DNA of 49,144 nt from an uncultured Aquimarina sp. (GTDB taxonomy: Bacteria > Bacteroidota > Bacteroidia > Flavobacteriales > Flavobacteriaceae), in contig CANLCT010000033.1 of the NCBI GenBank assembly GCA_947489195.1, positions 1 to 49,144 on the forward strand, read 5' to 3'. Under the pieces are notes generated by a model that did no database searches, was not told the DNA's origin, and saw only the letters and a program-made list of their open reading frames with translations. Shown here piece by piece: positions 15,308 through 22,439 of this stretch; within the stretch, counting starts at the first letter, position 1, and every line of letters begins with the position of its first letter. Both the position numbers and the translations under genes were made by a program.

Positions 15308-15335
15308 GCTCCACCAACTCCTTGTTTGGTGGAGC
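15308..15335 (-). ncRNA. Leader hairpin before tRNA-Tyr
   Basis: Minus-strand stem GCTCCACCAA/TTGGTGGAGC with loop ACAAGGAG, 8 bp upstream of tRNA-Tyr. It is identical in the stem to the hairpin before the second rtcB (13204-13231) and is placed about 50 nt after the promoter in both. Confidence 0.8.
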
Positions 15336-15386
15336 GTTCTACAACTTATAAGTTTACAAACACCTTCCTTCCTTATAATTTCATTA

Positions 15387-15423
15387 CAAATATGTCAAAC
15401 TACTACGCAGTTATTTTGCGTAG
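15387..15423 (-). promoter_or_regulatory. Promoter and TACGCA-N7-TGCGTA operator of tRNA block 2
   Basis: Promoter core CATATTTG at 15394-15387. The palindrome CTACGCA-N7-TGCGTAG at 15403-15423 begins 10 bp upstream, the same arrangement as at 13280-13315. It drives tRNA-Tyr, element 2, the two permuted tRNAs and possibly slipin. Confidence 0.8.
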
Positions 15424-15446
15424 ATAAAGTGATATTTATTTTTTAG

Positions 15447-15518
15447 TAGAAATAGCAAGATTCGAACTTGCAGCTTTGGAGTCGTAATCCAATGTTTTAT
15501 CCATTAAACTATATTTCT
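15447..15518 (-). tRNA. tRNA-Arg(ACG)
   Basis: Canonical cloverleaf: acceptor AGAAAUA/UAUUUCU, U8 A9, D arm GUUU-AAUGGAUA-AAAC, anticodon arm UUGGA-UUACGAC-UCCAA, variable AGCU, T arm GCAAG-UUCGAAU-CUUGC, discriminator A, no CCA. Anticodon ACG (inosine-modified in most bacteria). Confidence 0.93.
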
Positions 15519-15523
15519 GTTTG

Positions 15524-15596
15524 TCTGAGAAGCAGGACTCGAACCTGCAACCTCCTGCATCCAAAGCAGTTAAACAACCTATCGTTATCTTCCCAG
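15524..15596 (-). tRNA. tRNA-Pro(UGG) with degenerate D arm
   Basis: Acceptor CUGGGAA/UUCUCAG (7 bp, one G-U), T arm GCAGG-UUCGAGU-CCUGC and anticodon loop UUUGGAU (UGG) on a 4-bp stem CUGC/GCAG are clear. Position 8 is G rather than U, and the D loop is only GAUAG, lacking the G18-G19 pair needed for the tertiary elbow. It may be a poor translator or a decoy. Discriminator A, no CCA. Confidence 0.8.
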
Positions 15597-15601
15597 AGGT
15601 A

Positions 15602-15676
15602 AGTACCCATTCTGTTATTCAGAATTAATATTTTGAGAGACAGTCAAAATATTCTAGCTATTTAAGCTAGGGTACT
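15602..15676 (-). ncRNA. tRNA-like element 1 with Asp-type anticodon loop
   Basis: A cloverleaf without canonical tRNA bases: acceptor-like AGUACCC/GGGUACU (7 bp), D-like UAGCU-UAAAU-AGCUA, a long 10-bp stem AAUAUUUUGA/UCAAAAUAUU closing a 7-nt loop CUGUCUC, and T-like AUUCUG-AAUAA-CAGAAU. The loop has U33 and anticodon GUC (Asp) at the normal positions. There is no GG in the D loop and no UUCRA in the T loop, so it is unlikely to be aminoacylated normally. Confidence 0.7.
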
Positions 15677-15687
15677 AATTAAATTAG

Positions 15688-15760
15688 AGACAAGAATGAG
15701 ATTTGAACTCATAAAAAACGGATTTGCAATCCGTTGCCTTTACCATTCAGCCACCTTGTC
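15688..15760 (-). tRNA. tRNA-Cys(GCA)
   Basis: Acceptor GACAAGG/UCUUGUC (last pair G-U), U8 G9, D arm with AAUGGUAAA, anticodon arm ACGGA-UUGCAAA-UCCGU, variable UUUUU, T arm AUGAG-UUCAAAU-CUCAU and the Cys-specific discriminator U73. CCA is not encoded. It lies only 18 bp after attenuator terminator B, with no promoter between, so its expression should depend on readthrough. Confidence 0.92.
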
Positions 15761-15778
15761 TTTGTAAATAGTAATCAT

Positions 15779-15810
15779 AAAAAAAGCACCTCTTTTTGGG
15801 AGGTGCTTTT
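15779..15810 (-). terminator. Attenuator terminator B, upstream of tRNA-Cys
   Basis: Stem GCACCTC/GAGGTGC, extended to 11 bp by flanking A/T pairs, with U-run on the minus strand. Its 5' side CUCCC can pair with GGGAG (15858-15854) in leader ORF B. That competing helix is only 5 bp, the weakest of the four units, though a 7-bp hairpin TATAAAT/ATTTATA lies between the partners and would bring them together. Confidence 0.8.
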
Positions 15811-15832
15811 AAAACTATAAATCGTTTTTACA

Positions 15833-15958
15833 TCAATTTATAATATTAATTAACTCCCTAGTATATGGATACACTTCATTTTTGCGATACGCACTAATTT
15901 GATTTAGCGAACTAAAACAATCTATGGGTTGTGGTATATACGGTAAGTGAAGTTTCAT
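15833..15958 (-). CDS. Leader peptide B (41 aa) of the tRNA array attenuator
   Basis: ATG at 15958, TGA at 15835-15833, 53 bp after promoter core and 22-26 bp before terminator B. No homologue recognised. The peptide has four Pro, four Tyr, four Leu, two Arg and one Cys in 41 residues, several of the amino acids served by the downstream tRNAs (Cys, Pro, Arg, Tyr, Trp, Leu); it has no Trp. Codons 33-35 (T-R-E) hold the antiterminator arm GGGAG. Inferred role: lack of the cognate charged tRNAs, or general translation failure, stalls the ribosome and permits tRNA synthesis. Same length as leader A (126 nt) though the sequences differ. Confidence 0.55.
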   Translation of the reverse strand: MKLHLPYIPQPIDCFSSLNQISAYRKNEVYPYTRELINIIN

Positions 15959-16010
15959 TGTATTCTATTCTAAAATTTGTTATGTCTTTTTGTACTTGTT
16001 TATGATGGTG

Positions 16011-16018
16011 CAAATATG
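16011..16018 (-). promoter_or_regulatory. Promoter core of attenuator unit B
   Basis: Minus-strand CATATTTG followed by CACCATC; the dyad element E1 lies 90 bp upstream. Confidence 0.65.
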
Positions 16019-16093
16019 TAAATGATTTTTATAAAAAACAAGTTAAAAATTAGTTTAAACAATTGATTTTTAGTTTTTTAAATTCATTTTTGG

Positions 16094-16131
16094 GCAGTAG
16101 TTATCCTGTCCGTTTTTTACGGATAAGTCAC
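16094..16131 (-). promoter_or_regulatory. Conserved upstream dyad element E1
   Basis: Minus-strand GTGACT-TATCCGT-AAAAA-ACGGAC ending near CTACTGCC, the counterpart of E2 at 9783-9820. A larger symmetry TATCC...GGATA surrounds it. The distance to the unit B promoter core is 90 bp, identical to that of E2 to unit D. Confidence 0.6.
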
Positions 16132-16224
16132 ATTTTTACAATAGCCTGTCTCTCAATTGTTTTATGTTTCAACTACGCTATTTTAATTTTTTAGTATGGT
16201 TAAAATAATTTTTTAAATTTTTTC

Positions 16225-16256
16225 AAAAAAAAAGCATCCAATTGTATTGGATGCTT
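16225..16256 (-). terminator. Attenuator terminator A
   Basis: Perfect 9-bp stem GCATCCAAT/ATTGGATGC with a 3-nt loop and nine U residues on the minus strand. Its 5' arm AGCATCC can pair over 7 bp (one G-U) with GGATGTT (16321-16315) inside leader ORF A. Confidence 0.85.
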
Positions 16257-16283
16257 GCGTTTATATCTTGTTTTTAGTTTAAA

Positions 16284-16409
16284 TCAATCAAAAATTGACT
16301 CAAAAAATATGCATAACATCCTATTTCGTATAAGTAATTCACTTATCGGGCGATAATCACACGGACAAATTTGTTCGTTTAGGTTGTTATGTATTTTAAT
16401 TTGTTTCAT
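16284..16409 (-). CDS. Leader peptide A (41 aa)
   Basis: ATG at 16409, TGA at 16286-16284, 29 bp before terminator A. The ATG lies 10 bp after the promoter core CATATTTG, so the mRNA would be almost leaderless. The product has no recognised homologue and contains three Cys, three Arg, two Pro and four Leu, rare residues being over-represented. Codons 30-32 hold the antiterminator arm GGATGTT. Unit A precedes dyad E1 and unit B, mirroring unit C before E2 and unit D. Confidence 0.5.
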   Translation of the reverse strand: MKQIKIHNNLNEQICPCDYRPISELLIRNRMLCIFFESIFD

Positions 16410-16418
16410 TTTGTAATG

Positions 16419-16426
16419 CAAATATG
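16419..16426 (-). promoter_or_regulatory. Promoter core of attenuator unit A
   Basis: Minus-strand CATATTTG followed by CATTAC, as at units B, C and D. It marks the upstream edge of the island. Confidence 0.6.
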
Positions 16427-16548
16427 ATATAAATTAATGAATGTTCACTCAAAAAAATAATACGGAATTATTTTTCTTCTTTTTTGTTATTGATCTATTA
16501 TGAAAATTCTTAGATTTAAGAAGTTTATCAGTTTAAAGTGAAGCAAAC

Positions 16549-17283
16549 ATGATTGAAAAGTACAATTTAAGTATACAGAATCCTTGCGGACAGAATTTTA
16601 TTGAATTTAGTGAAACAAAAAAGGGGGGATTTTGTGATTCATGTAAACAAGAAGTTATTGATTTTACTAAAATGAATGATGATAGCTTAATGAGTTATCT
16701 GAAAAATACTGAAGGAAAAACTTGTGGACGCTTTAAGCCTTCTCAATTAAAGACATACTCAGAGGAAATTAACCCAATTAGAGAAAAAAAACAGGCTCTA
16801 GGAATTGGGATTGCAAGTATCTCATTACTTTCATTGTTATCGATTAATGAAAGTAAAGCTCAGACTAATTCGGAAGAATCAATAGTGACTAATAAAGAGA
16901 TGAATGCTCAACATAAATTGGATGTTGAGCATAATAGCACTTTAGTAACTAGCGTATCGGGAATAATAAATGCTGATGATATTCCTCTACCAGGGGTTTG
17001 GGTTCATGTTAAAGGGACTGATATTTCGGCACGTACAGATTTTGATGGGCAGTTTTCTATTGATATAACCGAAGATTTAAAAAATGGAATTTTAGTTTTT
17101 AGTTATATAGGATACAAAACTCTTGAATATAAGCTTCCTGAAAATTTATCTGAAATTATAAACTTGAATATACAAGAGGATTTAAAACTAGAAAATGATC
17201 TATGTGTTTTAGGAGCTGTTAATGTACATAAAGTGTATGCTTCAAAAAGAACCTTTTGGCAAAAAATTAAAAATTGGTTATAA
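16549..17283 (+). CDS. Carboxypeptidase-like regulatory domain protein
   Basis: A 244-residue protein. The N-terminal part has two C-x2-C-like pairs (IQNPCGQNF, FCDSCKQEV) like other flavobacterial zinc-ribbon-type anchors. A hydrophobic segment at about 83-98 (ALGIGIASISLLSLLS) is probably a membrane anchor. Residues about 130-220 are a CarboxypepD_reg-like (CNA-B-type) domain (SGIINADDIPLPGV, DFDGQFSI, SYIGYKT), the fold found at the N-terminus of SusC/TonB receptors. It ends directly against the ATG of the transglutaminase gene, so the two are an operon. Confidence 0.75.
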   Translation: MIEKYNLSIQNPCGQNFIEFSETKKGGFCDSCKQEVIDFTKMNDDSLMSYLKNTEGKTCGRFKPSQLKTYSEEINPIREKKQALGIGIASISLLSLLSINESKAQTNSEESIVTNKEMNAQHKLDVEHNSTLVTSVSGIINADDIPLPGVWVHVKGTDISARTDFDGQFSIDITEDLKNGILVFSYIGYKTLEYKLPENLSEIINLNIQEDLKLENDLCVLGAVNVHKVYASKRTFWQKIKNWL

Positions 17284-18303
17284 ATGAAAACATTATTGTG
17301 GAAATTGTTTTTGTTTATACATTTTTACTCGTTTGCTCAAATTGAAGATTTTAGTACAGTAAGTTTCGAAAAAGCAGATAGAATTGCTTCGAATTTACAT
17401 GTTAAAGAATTAACTAATCTTCCTAACATAGCATATAAACTTACTCATGCTTTAAATACTCCTGTAGAAAAATTTAGAGCAATTTATACTTGGGTAGCTT
17501 TGAATATTGAGAGTGATTATTATTATCAAGAAAAAATATTAAAAAATCGTAAAAAAAGAATAAAAGACACAGTAGCTCTTAATGCCTGGAATGAGCAAAA
17601 TTTGAGTGTTTTTTTTGAAAAACTGGTAACTAAAAAAAAGACAATTTGTACAGGTTATGCCTATTTAGTGAGAGAATTAGCTGGTTTTGTTGGAATAAAT
17701 TGTAAGATTATTGACGGTTATGGCCGAAATGGCAATCAGAATATAGGTGAATTAGAGATACCAAATCATTCATGGAATGCGGTAAGTTTAAATAATAAAT
17801 GGTACTTATGTGATCCAACTTGGTCGAGTGGTTATGCATTTGTGTCAAGAAAAAAAGTTGAATTCATACATAAATATACCGATGGGTATTTTTTAGCTGA
17901 TCCAACACTTTTTATTAAAAACCACTATCCATTAGATGAACAATGGACACTTTTAAAAGATGTGCCAACGACCACCACATTTGTTTCTGCACCCTTGATT
18001 TACAATGCTTCGTTTCAGCATAAAATAATGCCAATAAAGCCAGAAAAATTTAGATTGATTGTGGGCCAAAATCAGTTTGTGAATTTTGAATTTAAAATTT
18101 TAAATGAGTTAAAAAAAGAGGATGTAGCGATTGAGATTATTAATGGAAATGCGAAAAGTATGAGCATTCCGATTTTTTTAAAATCGGAATTAAATAGATT
18201 AAAATTTAAACATAAATTTTTAAAGAGAGGGCTGTTTGATGTTCATATAAAAATAAAAGATGATGTTGTAGCGACTTTTGTAGTAAAAGTAAATAAGCTT
18301 TAA
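17284..18303 (+). CDS. Transglutaminase-like secreted protein
   Basis: A 339-residue protein with a signal peptide (1-18, FAQ end). The transglutaminase-core triad is visible: C122 in TICTGYA, H162 in NHSWN and D177 in CDPTW. The N-terminal RAIYTWVALNI segment is typical of the bacterial family (kyphoscoliosis-type). The C-terminal third is a beta-rich domain. The start codon follows the upstream stop without a gap, indicating coupled expression with the regulatory-domain protein. Likely works in the periplasm or at the surface on peptide or protein cross-links; the substrate is unknown. Confidence 0.82.
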   Translation: MKTLLWKLFLFIHFYSFAQIEDFSTVSFEKADRIASNLHVKELTNLPNIAYKLTHALNTPVEKFRAIYTWVALNIESDYYYQEKILKNRKKRIKDTVALNAWNEQNLSVFFEKLVTKKKTICTGYAYLVRELAGFVGINCKIIDGYGRNGNQNIGELEIPNHSWNAVSLNNKWYLCDPTWSSGYAFVSRKKVEFIHKYTDGYFLADPTLFIKNHYPLDEQWTLLKDVPTTTTFVSAPLIYNASFQHKIMPIKPEKFRLIVGQNQFVNFEFKILNELKKEDVAIEIINGNAKSMSIPIFLKSELNRLKFKHKFLKRGLFDVHIKIKDDVVATFVVKVNKL

Positions 18304-18703
18304 AATAAGCGATTCTATAGTGTGCTTTTAGATTAAAGGCTGTGACTAATAAATGCGCATTATCTTAGTTTCCGTCCGCATAAAAAAAGCTACCCATAGC
18401 TGAGGATAATTTTTTGTAAAACTTAGTCTTTTATAAAATAGTTAAACACATAAAATACTTGATGGCTTTTAAAAGATAGTTGTGTAAGAGCCGCAGCACC
18501 TATGCGATAATGCGGGGTTTAAGGTTTAATCGAAAAGTTATTACATATTTGGTTTGTCTCCAAAGTATTATATTTAGTATTTTAGAAAATATAAAAAAAC
18601 ATAAACTTAGGCTATATGTTAGCCCGATAGCTAATGAATTTCTGCTTCCTCACTACGCAAAGCTAAGCATTAGCTATTATTACCAACAAGATGATTAAAG
18701 AGA
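18304..18703. other. Intergenic region with short palindromes
   Basis: No credible gene. There is a GC-rich palindrome CCGCA...TGCGG at 18491-18515, and TTAGC/GCTAA dyads near 18617-18632 and 18663-18677. The reading from 18480 to 18698 has no protein-like character and is rejected as a gene. Confidence 0.5.
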
Positions 18704-19096
18704 ATGATTACAACTGAATCGTTAAAAAAAGATGCAATAATAAAAGTCGAGAAAGAACTTTTAAGCGCAATGAAAAATTGTGATGTTAAAAAACTGGACG
18801 AGTTATTACACGAAGAATTATTTTTCAATATTCCTAATGGACAAACTATAACCAAGTCTATGGATTTGGAAACATATAGTTCTGGAAATATGAAAATCAA
18901 CGAAATTGAATCTTCAGAACAGGAAATAAATCTGATAGGAGACAATGCAATTGTTACTGTAATTATTGATATGAAAGGGACTTACTTTGATTATTCTCTT
19001 GATGGGAAATATAAAATTATACGAATTTGGAAATCATTTAGAAATAAATGGAATGTAATAGGTGGGAGTAGTATTAGAATTGAAAAAAAACAATAG
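18704..19096 (+). CDS. SnoaL-like / DUF4440 (NTF2-fold) protein
   Basis: A 130-residue protein matching the NTF2-like DUF4440 pattern: N-terminal helix with EKELLSAMKNCDVKKLDELLHEE, a beta sheet with IIRIWKSFRNKWNVIGGSS. Such proteins are small cytoplasmic ligand-binding or enzyme scaffolds; the substrate is unknown. It is flanked by GCTAA/TTAGC motifs and low-coding DNA, suggesting recent insertion, but no recombinase is nearby. Confidence 0.75.
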   Translation: MITTESLKKDAIIKVEKELLSAMKNCDVKKLDELLHEELFFNIPNGQTITKSMDLETYSSGNMKINEIESSEQEINLIGDNAIVTVIIDMKGTYFDYSLDGKYKIIRIWKSFRNKWNVIGGSSIRIEKKQ

Positions 19097-19633
19097 CTAA
19101 CAACTAGATGTAGACTTATTCCGTGCCTTTTGGGTGGATTTTCTATTTGGATTATTATGGGTTTTATGATCAGTTTTTATGGAGGGAGTTTAGGCGTTAA
19201 TTCGTGTTTTTTGAATGAATTTTAGGTGTTTTTTTTAGATTGTAATCGGTGAACGATAAAAGTAGTTTTTCCAATCTAAAGCCATATTTTAGGATGTGAA
19301 ATTTGAGAAAAATTTATAGGAAAAGAATTTAAACATCAAAAAAGAAGTTGGATTAAGCCAGTAATGATATCAGTTCTAATAACAATTCCATTAGTATTCG
19401 TAGCCATCTACGGACTATAGAACGTTCGGTAATATTTTATATGAATTCAAAGCAAAGTTTTGTGCAGAAAAGTAAGGTCTTTTCTTTTTTAAGATAACGC
19501 TTAATTTTTATAATTTAAACAAGAAATAAAATGCGCGGAAAAATAACTTGGTTTAAGCTTATTTGCTTTGCTCCGAATTAAATATTGGGTATTTTCAACA
19601 ATAAAGCAAATTTGTTAAAAACTTATAAATTAA
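19097..19633. other. Intergenic region, possible gene remnant
   Basis: No intact gene. A plus-strand frame ending at 19420 encodes a short hydrophobic tail (ISVLITIPLVFVAIYGL) without a start, perhaps the end of a decayed membrane protein gene. Confidence 0.4.
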
Positions 19634-20392
19634 ATGTTAGTCATGCCTATAATCGTAAATGGTTCTTCTTTAAAAATTGAGACTATTATTGCTCTACTTC
19701 AAAAAAATGATGTGTTAAATGCTATAAAATGGACTAGAGAGCAAACAGGTATAGGATTGAAAGGAGCTCATGAAATTGTTTCCAATCTAGCTAAAAATCC
19801 TGATTATTACGATAATATTGATTATACAATAGCGAATAAAACAGTCGGGAACTCTAAAATAGAATCACATTCTAAAAAAGTTTTACTAAACGAAATTGAG
19901 GTAGATGGATATACTTTTGATGGTTCTATCTTATTCACTTTGCTTGAAAATCATCAAAATTTAGAAGCTATAAAATACGTGAAAGAAGTTAGTGGTTTAG
20001 GACTTAAAGAGGCTAAAGATATTGTGGAAATGCTTTCAGAAACTACTTTAGTTAATCAAAATATTTTTGCTGAAACTATAGAGAAAACAAACCTTCCTAA
20101 AGAAGGAGAAAAATTATTAAAAAGTTTTTTTGGTCCTGATCAGGTTGATTCGGATGGTGTTTTTTCAAATTTTAAGGAATCTGATATTAATAAATTAAAG
20201 GATTTTTTAGCTAAAAAAGAGTCTAAAAAAACTATTCTTGACCAAAATGAAATAGAAAATCAAGTACAACGTCAAAAAGGAAATCATTTTATAAAAGAAC
20301 GTCCAACAAATTTTAAAAAAAATATAATTATTGCTGCAATAATTGGTTTATTGATGTATGCGATTTTTTATTTAAGTAAATGGATTAATTAA
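19634..20392 (+). CDS. Tandem L7/L12-C-terminal-like membrane protein
   Basis: A 252-residue protein with two copies of a fold resembling the C-terminal domain of ribosomal protein L7/L12 (KWTREQTGIGLKGAHEIV near residues 36-53; KYVKEVSGLGLKEAKDIV near 115-132), each with the (G)-L-K-x-A-x-x-x-V signature. A lysine-rich linker leads to a single C-terminal transmembrane helix (about 231-248). It is therefore a tail-anchored protein with the L7/L12-like part in the cytoplasm. The ATG at 19643 (MPII) is an alternative start. Function unknown. Confidence 0.7.
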   Translation: MLVMPIIVNGSSLKIETIIALLQKNDVLNAIKWTREQTGIGLKGAHEIVSNLAKNPDYYDNIDYTIANKTVGNSKIESHSKKVLLNEIEVDGYTFDGSILFTLLENHQNLEAIKYVKEVSGLGLKEAKDIVEMLSETTLVNQNIFAETIEKTNLPKEGEKLLKSFFGPDQVDSDGVFSNFKESDINKLKDFLAKKESKKTILDQNEIENQVQRQKGNHFIKERPTNFKKNIIIAAIIGLLMYAIFYLSKWIN

Positions 20393-20448
20393 TCTACTCT
20401 ATTAAATAGACATTCCTCAAATCTTATTCAAGCTCTTAATTAAATAAA

Positions 20449-21684
20449 TCAAGAGAATAAGTTTAGTCCAAATACTTTAAAGATTCCTTTAAGCCCTAAA
20501 AATATGGTAGCTAAAAGAATCGCAAATCCTAATATATTTTGCAGTGTTGAATTCACATAGTTTCCTAAAACTATTTTTCTATTGACAACCCATAGCAAGA
20601 TCCCTGCAATGACAGGCAGTAAAATTCCATTTGCTACTTGCGCAAATTTGATAATTTCGATAGGTTTGATCCCTAAAGAAGAAAAAACAACTCCTAACAG
20701 TAAAATAAATATCCAAACTCCTCTAAATTTTTTTGACTGCAATCCTCCTGGCCAACCGAAACACCCTTTGGCAACATAAGCAGCTGCTAAAGGAGCGGTA
20801 ATGGCTGAAGTGATTCCAGCTGCAAACAACCCTATTCCTAAAAAATACTTGGCGAAATTGCCATATAATGGGGCTAAACTTTTTGCTAAATCGGAGGTAT
20901 TAGTAATCTCTGCAGACGAAATTGATGCTGCAGAAATAATAATAGCCATGGATACCAATCCTCCCAAAATAATTGATATCACGGTATCTTTTTGAACTGC
21001 TTTTAAGTTTTTTTCTCCTTTCCATTTTTCTTTAACCAATGAGGCGTGTAAAAACAAATTATAAGGAACTACGGTAGTCCCTATTAATCCAATGATGGTC
21101 AATAAACTTCCTTTGGGTAATGTCGGAACAAAGACTCCTTTTAAAATGGAAAATAAGTTAGGCTTAGTAATAATAGCAGTAACAATAAAAGATATACTCA
21201 TCAGAAGGACCAAGGTAACTAAGGCGCTTTCTATAAATTTATAATTACCGATATACAACAGTGAAAATGCAATTACGCCTATAAAGATACTTAGAGCGTT
21301 GATTGTAAATCCAAATAAATTAAAAGTCAGTTCGCCTACAATAGTTTCTAGCCCCAAAATACCCCCGCTAATGTTTCCTGCTTCGTAAGATGCATTTCCG
21401 ACTACAATAGCAGAAAGTATTAGGATCATCATAAACCGATTGATAATGGGGTTTTTGATTTCTGATTTGATGACTTCAGACAATCCCTTTTCAGAAATGA
21501 TTCCTAAACGAGCAGCCATTTCTTGTAGTACCATAGTTGCTAAGATAGACAAGGCCATTGCCCAGAGTAGGTTAAATCCAAAATTAACCCCTGCCAATGT
21601 ACATAAAGTAACTGTGCCAGGACCTATGAATGCTGAAGCAACCAGTGTTCCTGGACCAATGTTTTTAAATAGATTCTTAAGCAT
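20449..21684 (-). CDS. Nramp-family transporter with atypical metal site
   Basis: A 411-residue, about 11-TM integral membrane protein of the Nramp (SLC11) family. Start GPGTLVASAFIGPGTVTL matches the Nramp TM1 region, but the metal-binding DPGN motif is replaced by GPGT. In TM6 the usual MPH is VPY (VVPYNLFLHASLV). These are the positions that bind Mn/Fe in canonical Nramps, so this belongs to a divergent clade with unknown substrate, possibly not a transition metal. Monocistronic; the upstream gap to 22005 is AT-rich. Confidence 0.8.
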   Translation of the reverse strand: MLKNLFKNIGPGTLVASAFIGPGTVTLCTLAGVNFGFNLLWAMALSILATMVLQEMAARLGIISEKGLSEVIKSEIKNPIINRFMMILILSAIVVGNASYEAGNISGGILGLETIVGELTFNLFGFTINALSIFIGVIAFSLLYIGNYKFIESALVTLVLLMSISFIVTAIITKPNLFSILKGVFVPTLPKGSLLTIIGLIGTTVVPYNLFLHASLVKEKWKGEKNLKAVQKDTVISIILGGLVSMAIIISAASISSAEITNTSDLAKSLAPLYGNFAKYFLGIGLFAAGITSAITAPLAAAYVAKGCFGWPGGLQSKKFRGVWIFILLLGVVFSSLGIKPIEIIKFAQVANGILLPVIAGILLWVVNRKIVLGNYVNSTLQNILGFAILLATIFLGLKGIFKVFGLNLFS

Positions 21685-22439
21685 TACGAATAGAGTTTAA
21701 AGCAATGGTTGCAAAAACAAGAAGAAAAAACAGGATGTTTAGGTGTCTCATAATTTGAATAGTATCTTTTAAAAGTAGAAAAAAGAATCTAAAAAAAATA
21801 CTTAAATAAAAATATAGATTCCTCCCTTTTTTGAAGATGGTTTTAACGTTTTTTATACGATAAAGATTAATTATAATCTCAGAAACCCTAAATAGGCTTA
21901 GTACTTCGATATTACAATAATAGCAATTTTCAAACGAAAATTTTATGATCTATTTCAAGTAAAACCTTCTTGGGTTAAACTAATAGGAACAGCTTCTTGT
22001 ATAAGTGTATAAAAACACGATTAAAGCTTATAAAAATGGCTTTAAACTTGTACGGAAAGTAGAAGGAAGATTTCATCAAATACCTGCTTATTTTTCAATA
22101 AATGGAGGAAAAACTATTGAAATTTCTCATTATATCAATAGTTTAATTGATCATATTCCTATTGAAAAAATCTTTAAAAAGATGCAGTAAAGTTACGTTG
22201 ATTTTTATAGGATAATTAAGGTTAAATATTTGTTAAACAAATAAATAAAATTAATAAATTAGACTTTTGAAAGAGCACTATTTAAAATGTTTGTTAATGA
22301 GAAGGTATTAGGTTGGTTGAAACGAATTAAATAAAATCAATAGGAATAAATTTTTGAGCAATATTAATTACATAAGTCTGTTTTTTAGCTGTTTATATAT
22401 TTAAAATTACCAATACTTAATTAATAAAATTGATTTAAT
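21685..22439. other. Intergenic region with one doubtful small ORF
   Basis: Mostly AT-rich. A 61-residue plus-strand reading at 22005-22190 (basic and hydrophobic, containing YFSINGGKTIEISHYI) may be a real small protein or the remnant of a larger one; no homologue is recognised. Confidence 0.4.

Noticed and set aside
18480..18698. 72-residue reading frame
   Set aside because: Composition and the palindromic DNA under it do not look like a protein gene; no domain recognised and it abuts the real DUF4440 start.
22005..22190. Small 61-residue ORF as a firm gene
   Set aside because: No homologue, promoter or domain recognised; kept only as a note in the intergenic entry.
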